DNA from: Pseudomonadota bacterium
GTDB taxonomy: Bacteria; Pseudomonadota; Alphaproteobacteria; Caulobacterales; Caulobacteraceae
Direction of reading: 5' to 3'
Assembly: GCA_023434015.1 (NCBI GenBank)
Contig: JAEYTM010000107.1
Location: 1 to 5,462 of the forward strand
DNA: 5,462 nt
Of this stretch, positions 1 to 4,679 are shown one piece after another. Numbering within the stretch: the stretch's first letter is position 1; the number at the start of each line of letters is the position of its first letter. A program made the translations under genes and the position numbers. The notes beneath the pieces were generated by a model. The model was not told where the DNA came from, did not search any database, and saw nothing but the letters and a program-made list of their open reading frames with translations.

Positions 1-520
1 TTGCGTGGGCGTTATCCACGACGACTGCCCGCGGCTCCGCCGCGGCGTCGGCGTAGCCGCGCTTTTGGACCGCGGAGACGACGCGTCCCTCCGCACCGAC
101 GACATCCGCCGCCCGGCCCGGCTGGCCGGGTTCGAGCTGCAGCGCGGCCCGGGCGGCGGCGGCGGCCTCCGGCTGGGGCGCCTCTCCGACCCAGGCGATG
201 GTGGGTTCTGCAATGGTGAAGCGGGGCCCCGGGGCGATCAGCACCACCGGCGCGTCGCCCTCACGGACATCGGGTTCGACCACATAGGCGTAATAGCCCT
301 CGGACCGGAGGACTGCGATGGCGTCCTCGGCGGCCGCCAGGGCCCTGCGGCGCGCTTCGAAACGGTTCTGGATCGGACGATCGGACTCACCGATCGCCGC
401 CGCCACCGCCGCGCGCAGATCGGCGTTCATCTCGCCTTCGACCGCCGCCCGCGGCGCCGCCAGCGCCCCTGGGACGCACAAGGCCGCCGATGCGGCGACG
501 GCGTAGATCAATCGACCCAA
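1..520 (-). CDS. tamA: TamA-like outer-membrane assembly factor (autotransporter assembly complex), N-terminal part, 3' end beyond the window
   Basis: An open frame runs leftward from a TTG at 520 to the window edge: 173 codons with no stop. GAGGGG at 530-535 lies 9 nt upstream of the TTG, which is why I chose this start. Residues 1-22 look like a Sec signal peptide: Arg3, an Ala-rich hydrophobic core, and a probable cleavage after ALA at 19-21. Residues 30-100 contain a helix followed by LRSEGYYAYVVEPDV (71-85) and APGPRFTI (96-103). This is the GYY...V...PGPR pattern of POTRA repeats in TamA/BamA-type proteins. A second unit follows, with LEPGQPGRAADV (129-140) and QKRGYADAAAEPRAVVVD (152-169). 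Known family role: TamA is an Omp85-family outer-membrane barrel with periplasmic POTRA domains, which works with TamB in outer-membrane assembly or lipid homeostasis. The barrel would lie outside the window, so it is not seen. It is transcribed divergently from the ATP-grasp operon. Another Omp85 member is possible; TamA fits best. Confidence 0.75.
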   Translation of the reverse strand, partial: MGRLIYAVAASAALCVPGALAAPRAAVEGEMNADLRAAVAAAIGESDRPIQNRFEARRRALAAAEDAIAVLRSEGYYAYVVEPDVREGDAPVVLIAPGPRFTIAEPTIAWVGEAPQPEAAAAARAALQLEPGQPGRAADVVGAEGRVVSAVQKRGYADAAAEPRAVVVDNAHA

Positions 521-529
521 GCCCAGAAT

Positions 530-535
530 CCCCTC
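530..535 (-). promoter_or_regulatory. Ribosome binding site for the TamA-like gene
   Basis: On the minus strand this reads GAGGGG, 9 nt before the TTG at 520. It is the only purine-rich Shine-Dalgarno-like stretch near the signal peptide and supports TTG as the start. The next in-frame TTG, at 511, would be 18 nt away and would shorten the signal peptide. Confidence 0.5.
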
Positions 536-600
536 GCGCCCCCGCCGCCCCGGTGTAGCCGCGCCGGTCGGGCCTGTCACGCGGAGGGGCGTTTCCCGGC

Positions 601-626
601 GCCCAAATCATGGGCAGCCGCTGCCC
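601..626. promoter_or_regulatory. Two overlapping dyads, possible operator between divergent genes
   Basis: GCCCA-AATCA-TGGGC (601-615) is a perfect 5-bp inverted repeat with a 5-nt spacer. GGGCAGC-C-GCTGCCC (612-626) is a perfect 7-bp inverted repeat around a single C. They share 612-615 and lie between the TamA-like start (520) and the ATP-grasp start (714), just upstream of a possible -10 hexamer at 633. Either dyad could bind a dimeric regulator or form a hairpin in a transcript. I do not recognise the motif as a known operator. Confidence 0.35.
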
Positions 627-638
627 CGCTCATAAAAT
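611..638 (+). promoter_or_regulatory. Candidate sigma-70-type promoter for the ATP-grasp operon
   Basis: TAAAAT at 633-638 matches the -10 consensus at five of six positions and stands out in very GC-rich DNA. TGGGCA at 611-616, 16 nt upstream, matches TTGACA at four of six. Initiation would be near 645, giving a leader of about 70 nt before the GTG at 714. The -35 would overlap the dyads at 601-626, so a bound regulator could block it. The assignment rests on sequence resemblance only. Confidence 0.25.
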
Positions 639-713
639 CCGGGTTTTTGTGCAGCCGAGCTTGCCCAAGGCCGTTAGAGTCGCAGGCGTCGGCGGAACAA
701 GGAACGGACAAGC

Positions 714-2204
714 GTGGAGCTGGGGGTGGCGCGTACCGATCGGGCGGCGGAAACCGCCGCCGCAGCCGGGGTATCCGCGGCGCCCTATGACGAGATGCGC
801 GGGGCCGATGGCGCGGTACGGGCGCATTACGCGGCCCTCGAGGCGCGGATCAACACCCTGAGCGCCGACGAACTGGCCGAGCGGCAGCGGACGCTCGAGC
901 GCTTCTTCCTGCTCCAGGGCATCACCTTCACGGTTTACGGCGCCGAGAGCTCCACCGAACGGATCATCCCCACCGACCTGCTGCCGCGGATCATTCCCGG
1001 CGACGAGTGGTCGAAGATCGAGGCCGGTCTCATCCAGCGCCTGAAGGCGCTGAACATGTTCCTCGCCGACATTTATTCCGAACAGCAGATCCTGATGGAC
1101 GGGATCATCCCGCGCGAACTGGTGCTCACCGCACCGTCCTACCGGCGGGAGATGCAGAACCTATTCGTGCCCCATCAGGCCTACGCCAACGTCTGCGGCT
1201 CCGACCTCATCCGCCAGCCGAACGGCGAGTTCGCGGTGCTGGAGGACAATCTGCGGGTCCCGTCGGGGGTCTCGTACATGCTGGCCAACCGCGAGGCCTC
1301 CAAGCGGGTCTTCCCTGGCACATTCCGGGGCGCCGGCGTGCGCAGCGTCGATCGCTATCCCGACCTGCTGCTGACCACTCTGAAGAGCATGGCGGCGGAC
1401 TGGCGCCCGAACCCCCAGGTCGTGGTCCTGACGCCCGGGGTCTACAACTCCGCCTATTTCGAACACGCCTATCTGGCGCGGTTGATGGGGGTGCCGCTGG
1501 TCGAGGGTCGTGACCTCGTTGTCCACGACAACATGGTCTACATGCGCACCACCACGGGCCTGCGGCGGATCGACGTCATCTATCGCCGGGTGGACGACGA
1601 TTTCATCGACCCCCTGACCTTCCGCAGGGATTCCGGGCTCGGCGCGGCCGGACTGTTCAACGCCTACAGGGCCGGCAATGTGGTGATCTGCAACGCCCCC
1701 GGCACCGGCGTCGCCGACGACAAGGCGGTCTACGCCTATGTCCCGGAGATCATCCGCTACTACCTGGGCGAGGACGCGATCCTGCCGAACATCGAGACCT
1801 TCCTGTGCCGCGAGCCGGCGCAGCTCAGCCATGTGCTCGCCAACCTCGACAAGTTCGTGGTCAAGGCGGTGGGCGCCTCGGGCGGCTACGGGATGCTGGT
1901 CGGACCGCATTCGACCAGGTCCCAGCAGGCCGAGTTCGCCGAGGCCCTGAAGGCCGATCCGGACAACTACATCGCCCAGCCGACCATCCAGCTTTCCACC
2001 GCGCCCTGCCTGATCGATTCCTCCATCGAGCCCCGCCACGTGGACCTGCGCCCCTTCGTCCTGTCCGGCGAGAAGATAACCGTCACCCCGGGCGCCCTGA
2101 CGCGGGTCGCCCTGCGCCGCGGCTCCCTGGTTGTGAACTCCAGTCAGGGCGGCGGGTCGAAAGACACCTGGGTGCTGACCGAGCCGAAGGAGCGCCGGCC
2201 ATGA
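714..2204 (+). CDS. Circularly permuted ATP-grasp protein (COG2308 family)
   Basis: This 496-residue protein matches the COG2308 (DUF404/DUF407, circularly permuted ATP-grasp) family in sequence character and full length. Visible landmarks are a helical N-terminal region with ITFTVYG (70-76) and RLKALNMFLADIY (109-121), the acidic LEDNLRVPSGVSYML (176-190), FVVKAVGASGGYGML (381-395) as the probable glycine-rich nucleotide loop, HVDLRPFV (442-449), and a C-terminal VVNSSQGGGSKDTWVL (473-488). ATP-grasp enzymes activate carboxylates as acyl-phosphates and join them to amines or thiols, so a peptide- or amide-forming ligase is the family-based prediction; the substrate is unknown. No signal peptide or membrane segment is seen, so it is probably cytosolic. 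The GTG at 714 follows AAGGA (699-703) by 10 nt. A GTG at 726, preceded by GGAG (716-719) with a 6-nt spacer, is a real alternative. It is the first gene of the operon and overlaps the next by 4 nt. Related proteins have been labelled glutathionylspermidine synthase-like, but that function is not established here. Confidence 0.93.
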   Translation: MELGVARTDRAAETAAAAGVSAAPYDEMRGADGAVRAHYAALEARINTLSADELAERQRTLERFFLLQGITFTVYGAESSTERIIPTDLLPRIIPGDEWSKIEAGLIQRLKALNMFLADIYSEQQILMDGIIPRELVLTAPSYRREMQNLFVPHQAYANVCGSDLIRQPNGEFAVLEDNLRVPSGVSYMLANREASKRVFPGTFRGAGVRSVDRYPDLLLTTLKSMAADWRPNPQVVVLTPGVYNSAYFEHAYLARLMGVPLVEGRDLVVHDNMVYMRTTTGLRRIDVIYRRVDDDFIDPLTFRRDSGLGAAGLFNAYRAGNVVICNAPGTGVADDKAVYAYVPEIIRYYLGEDAILPNIETFLCREPAQLSHVLANLDKFVVKAVGASGGYGMLVGPHSTRSQQAEFAEALKADPDNYIAQPTIQLSTAPCLIDSSIEPRHVDLRPFVLSGEKITVTPGALTRVALRRGSLVVNSSQGGGSKDTWVLTEPKERRP

Positions 2205-3145
2205 TGCTCGCCCGGGTGGCCGAGAGCCTCTACTGGATCGGACGCTACGTGGAACGCGCCGAGCACATGTGCCGGCTGTGCGACGTGATGCTGAACGCGG
2301 CCCTGGATCGCACGGACGTCGCGACCCAGGTGACGCGGATCGCCCTGGCGGCGGCCGGCGACAACGACCCCGACAAGGCGCTGAACCCCTATGACGCGGT
2401 CCTCGCCATGGTGCTCGACCGCGAGGACCCCGGCTCGATCGTCAGTTCCCTGGCCTTCGCCCGGGAGAACGCCCGCCAGGTCCGCGACCAGATCACCACC
2501 GAGACCTGGGAACGACTCAACCTGCTGCATCTGCGGATGACCGACCGCAACGCGGCGCGGGTGTTCGCCGAAGGATCGCAATCCTTCCTGCACGAGACCA
2601 TCGCCGACCTGCACCTGTTCAAGGGCGCCGCGGACGCCACCATGAGCCACGGCGAAGGCTGGCGCTTCCTGCTGCTGGGCGTCCATCTCGAGCGCGCGCA
2701 GCTGATCGGCGGGCTGCTGGAGGTCTGCTTCGGCGACGGCGGGCGCAAGACGGTCCACGATCACTTCGCCCTCACCAGTCTGCTGCGGATGGGCTGCGCT
2801 CTGGAGCCCTATCTGCGGGTCTACACCGCCGACCTGCAGCCGCGGTTCATTCTGCAGTTCATGCTGCTGGACGAGGAATTCCCCCGCTCCATGCGCTTCT
2901 GCACCGCCCGGATCGAGGACCACCTGACCAGCATCAGCCGGCACGTGGACGGCGACCGGCATGGCGACCCCGGCCGCCTCGCGGGCCGCCTGCGCGCGCG
3001 GCTGCAGTACACCGACATGAACGATGTGGAGAGCCAGGGGACCAGCGCCTTCATCGCCAATGTGCTGGACGAGTGCGCCGGCATCCACCGGGCGATCTAC
3101 GAGACCTTCGTCACCTATCCCCTCGAAAACCGCCTGCCGGCCTAG
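2201..3145 (+). CDS. Alpha-E domain-containing protein (COG2307/DUF403)
   Basis: The 314-residue product has the family's expected length. It carries the alpha-E signature near the N-terminus, AESLYWIGRYVERAEH (7-22), a related helix SLAFARENARQVRDQI (83-98), and a second signature-like helix WRFLLLGVHLERAQ (154-167), followed by LLRMGCALEPYLR (194-206) and FPRSMRFC (227-234). The composition predicts an almost entirely helical, soluble protein with no signal peptide. The family has no proven enzymatic activity. Because it almost always neighbours the ATP-grasp protein, it is thought to be a partner or scaffold, which is an inference. The start ATG at 2201 overlaps the upstream stop as ATGA, implying translational coupling. 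ATG at 2204, also in frame, is an alternative. The stop TAG (3143-3145) shares bases with the next gene's ribosome binding site. Confidence 0.93.
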   Translation: MMLARVAESLYWIGRYVERAEHMCRLCDVMLNAALDRTDVATQVTRIALAAAGDNDPDKALNPYDAVLAMVLDREDPGSIVSSLAFARENARQVRDQITTETWERLNLLHLRMTDRNAARVFAEGSQSFLHETIADLHLFKGAADATMSHGEGWRFLLLGVHLERAQLIGGLLEVCFGDGGRKTVHDHFALTSLLRMGCALEPYLRVYTADLQPRFILQFMLLDEEFPRSMRFCTARIEDHLTSISRHVDGDRHGDPGRLAGRLRARLQYTDMNDVESQGTSAFIANVLDECAGIHRAIYETFVTYPLENRLPA

Positions 3146-3149
3146 GAGG
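3144..3149 (+). promoter_or_regulatory. Strong Shine-Dalgarno AGGAGG that decides the TTG start of the transglutaminase gene
   Basis: AGGAGG overlaps the last two bases of the alpha-E stop codon TAG and sits 8 nt before TTG at 3158. It is the best ribosome binding site in the window. It supports a TTG start and implies that ribosomes ending the alpha-E gene can re-initiate directly. No in-frame ATG lies close enough to compete. Confidence 0.75.
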
Positions 3150-3157
3150 CCGACCCG

Positions 3158-4132
3158 TTGCTTCTCGAAGTCCGCCACGTCACCCGCTACACCTACGACC
3201 AGCCCGTGCGCGAAAGCGTCATGGAGCTGTGGATGCAGCCGCAGAAGGGCGCGCGCCAGCGGCTGGTCAGCTTCGACCTCGAGATCAATCCGGCGGCGCA
3301 GCTGTTTTCCTACGCCGACACCTTCGGCAATGCAGTCTACCATTTCGACGTACCCCAGCCGCACGCGCGGCTGACCATCACCGCCCGCTCCGCCGTCGAG
3401 ACTCAGGCGCCTGCCCCGCTGCCGGACGGGCTGGACGGCGGCGAGTGGGACCGGCTGCGCTCGGACTTCGTTCGGGGCGAGAACTTCGATTTCCTGCGCC
3501 CGCACGGCTTCGCCGTCGAAACCCCTGCGCTGCGCGCCTTCATGGCCCAGAAGAACCTGGGTGGCCCGCGCTCACGTTGTCCGCTCACCGCGGTGCGGGA
3601 GCTCTCGCGGGTGGTCTATGAGTCCTTCGCCTACGAGACCGGCGTGACGCGGGCCGACAGCCCGATCGACGAGGTGCTGATCGCCGGCCGCGGCGTGTGC
3701 CAGGACTTCGCCCATGTGATGCTGGCCGTCTGCCGCTCCTGGGGCGTGCCGGCGCGCTACGTCTCCGGCTATCTGTTCACCGACCGCAAGGCAGGCGACC
3801 GCTCCGATCCCGACGCCACCCACGCCTGGGTCGAGGTCTTCCTGCCGAGCCTGCGGTGGGTGGGCTTCGATCCGACCAACAACATTGAGGCCGGCGAGCG
3901 CCATATCGCCTGCGCCGTCGGTCGCGACTATTCCGACGTGCCGCCCTCCAAGGGCGTATTCAAGGGTGAGGCGGAGAGCGAACTTTCCGTCGGTGTCAGC
4001 GTGCGTCGGGCCCGCGTCGCGCTCAGCGACCCGGAGTTCCTGCGCACCTCCCAGGCCGCTGCCGGTCGGATCCAGCGCCGCGGTCCGTCGAGCGGGCTGG
4101 TGCAGGAACAGCAGCGGCAGCAACAGCAATGA
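3158..4132 (+). CDS. Transglutaminase-like cysteine-protease-fold protein (COG1305) with bacterial N-terminal domain
   Basis: The 324-residue protein has two family blocks. Residues 1-80 resemble the bacterial transglutaminase N-terminal beta domain: LEVRHVTRYTYDQPV (3-17), ELWMQPQ (23-29), DTFGNAVYHFDV (54-65). The catalytic transglutaminase core covers about 145-245: GRGVCQDFAHVMLAVCRSWG (177-196) with nucleophile Cys181, DATHAWVEVFLP (219-230) with His222, and WVGFDPTNN (234-242) with Asp238, so the triad is complete. Known for the fold: such proteins hydrolyse or transfer amide bonds through a thioester. In this cassette the inferred job is to process or undo bonds made by the ATP-grasp partner. 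No signal peptide is seen. The C-terminus ends QEQQRQQQQ (316-324), a glutamine-rich tail outside the core. The TTG start follows AGGAGG. It is the last cassette gene; the next reading frame, a small unrelated ORF, starts 147 nt later. Confidence 0.93.
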   Translation: MLLEVRHVTRYTYDQPVRESVMELWMQPQKGARQRLVSFDLEINPAAQLFSYADTFGNAVYHFDVPQPHARLTITARSAVETQAPAPLPDGLDGGEWDRLRSDFVRGENFDFLRPHGFAVETPALRAFMAQKNLGGPRSRCPLTAVRELSRVVYESFAYETGVTRADSPIDEVLIAGRGVCQDFAHVMLAVCRSWGVPARYVSGYLFTDRKAGDRSDPDATHAWVEVFLPSLRWVGFDPTNNIEAGERHIACAVGRDYSDVPPSKGVFKGEAESELSVGVSVRRARVALSDPEFLRTSQAAAGRIQRRGPSSGLVQEQQRQQQQ

Positions 4133-4137
4133 GGGGC

Positions 4138-4234
4138 GCTGCGGCGGGAAAGCGCTCTTGCGATCACGCTTTGACCCACCGTCCGGAACGGGGCCGATAT
4201 GGCGCGCCGGTGGGCCGTCGTAGCCCGCCGCAGC
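4138..4234. other. Inverted-repeat element able to fold as a three-way junction
   Basis: GCTGCGGCGGG (4138-4148) and CCCGCCGCAGC (4224-4234) are perfect 11-bp inverted arms. Inside, AAAGCG (4149-4154) pairs with CGCTTT (4167-4172), directly abutting the outer stem. CCCACCG (4175-4181) pairs with CGGTGGG (4208-4214). The three helices are mutually compatible and form a branched fold with a 2-nt joint, a 9-nt joint and a 26-nt apical loop that contains the palindrome GGCGCGCC. The element begins 5 nt after the transglutaminase stop and ends 45 nt before the next start. No T-run follows, so it is not a classical intrinsic terminator. It may be an mRNA 3'-end structure, a leader element, a small RNA, or chance pairing in GC-rich DNA. 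Confidence 0.4.
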
Positions 4235-4279
4235 ACGGGCAATCTAGGCGTGCGGCCGCGCTCTGGGTAGACTGAGACC

Positions 4280-4486
4280 ATGAAGAAGGCGTCGGAATAC
4301 CGAATGCACGCGGCCGAATGCCGCCAGCTTGCCGCGAAGATGGAGCTCGGCGAACAGCGGGAACAGCTGCTGAGCATGGCGCGACACTGGGACGACCTGG
4401 CGACCGACCGCGCCAACCTGATCCGCCTTCACCCCGAACTCGCCCTCGAAGGCGAGCAGGACGAAGAAGGCGACCGCGCCAGCTAG
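4280..4486 (+). CDS. Small helical hypothetical protein (68 aa)
   Basis: The protein begins MKKASEYRMHAAECRQLAAK and continues with EQREQLLSMARHWDDLATDR (26-45). It ends in an acidic, probably disordered tail, LEGEQDEEGDRAS (56-68). The pattern EYR..AAECR.LA......QR.QLL.MA..WDDLA resembles small alphaproteobacterial hypothetical proteins I recognise only by sequence character; no function is known to me. It should form two amphipathic helices in a hairpin or coiled-coil arrangement, with Cys15 and a single His-Trp pair (37-38). It is cytosolic, with no signal peptide. The ATG at 4280 has only a weak upstream site (GGGTAG at 4265-4270 or TGAGA at 4273-4277), but it gives the family-like N-terminus. 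The 147-nt gap from the cassette makes independent expression plausible. The codon composition is GC-rich, like the cassette. Confidence 0.65.
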   Translation: MKKASEYRMHAAECRQLAAKMELGEQREQLLSMARHWDDLATDRANLIRLHPELALEGEQDEEGDRAS

Positions 4487-4492
4487 CGGTCG
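4471..4492 (+). terminator. Hairpin overlapping the stop codon of the small gene, weak terminator candidate
   Basis: CGACCGC (4471-4477) and GCGGTCG (4486-4492) form a perfect 7-bp stem with an 8-nt loop that includes most of the TAG stop. It is followed by TTGGTAGG and not by a T-run. Intrinsic termination would be inefficient, so mRNA 3'-end protection or chance are alternatives. Confidence 0.25.
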
Positions 4493-4520
4493 TTGGTAGG
4501 CCGGGTGAGGTTCGCGCCTC

Positions 4521-4594
4521 GGCTAAATGGGGTCGCGGTGCCCCTTACGGGCGGTTAACCCCTACCTCGGACACCCGACCCTCGCCCATTAGCC
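4521..4594. repeat. Imperfect inverted repeat in the convergent intergenic region
   Basis: GGCTAAATGGG (4521-4531) is complementary to CCCATTAGCC (4585-4594) apart from one bulged A. The 53-nt interior holds a GGGG/CCCC pair option (4529-4532 with 4541-4544) and the palindrome GGTTAACC (4553-4560). The element sits between the convergent ends of the small gene and the hydrolase, where a structure could slow transcription from either side. No T-tract is seen on either strand. I see no gene in 4487-4679. Confidence 0.3.
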
Positions 4595-4679
4595 TTTGCC
4601 CAGCGGCAGATGCGGGCGACCTGTAGCCAGCCCCGTTCAGCAGCCCTCGTACAGGCCAGCCACGTGTGGATTTCGCGCG

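Noticed and set aside
145..170. GCC/GGC triplet run resembling a simple repeat
   Set aside because: It encodes a run of Ala in the TamA-like protein (around residues 119-126) and is short; ordinary for this GC content.
5..790. Plus-strand open frame of 261 codons at the left edge
   Set aside because: It is antisense to the TamA-like reading frame, has low-complexity Arg/Gly/Pro-rich sequence, crosses the divergent intergenic region, and overlaps the start of the ATP-grasp gene. It is a GC-driven shadow.
1161..2039. Minus-strand open frame of 292 codons
   Set aside because: It lies wholly inside the ATP-grasp gene on the opposite strand, with no recognisable domain; long antisense frames are expected at this GC.
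1805..2200. Upstream extension of the alpha-E reading frame
   Set aside because: The frame is open but overlaps the ATP-grasp gene; its translation is Arg/Pro-rich noise and homologues begin near MLARVAESLYW, so the start is at 2201.
2144..3505. Minus-strand open frame of 453 codons
   Set aside because: It spans the junctions of three well-supported plus-strand genes and shows no family motif.
4171..4200. TTGACC as a -35 box for the small gene
   Set aside because: TTGACC matches five of six consensus bases, but no acceptable -10 occurs 16-19 nt downstream (best is GATATG or CGATAT).
4175..4214. TCCGGAA-containing hairpin resembling the tip of a signal recognition particle RNA
   Set aside because: Only the short TCCGGAA string agrees; the conserved AGGAAGCAGC partner strand is missing and the TCCGGAA is not in a proper tetraloop context.
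3928..4416. Minus-strand open frame of 162 codons crossing the intergenic element
   Set aside because: It is antisense to the transglutaminase end and the small gene, rich in Ser/Arg, and has no motif.
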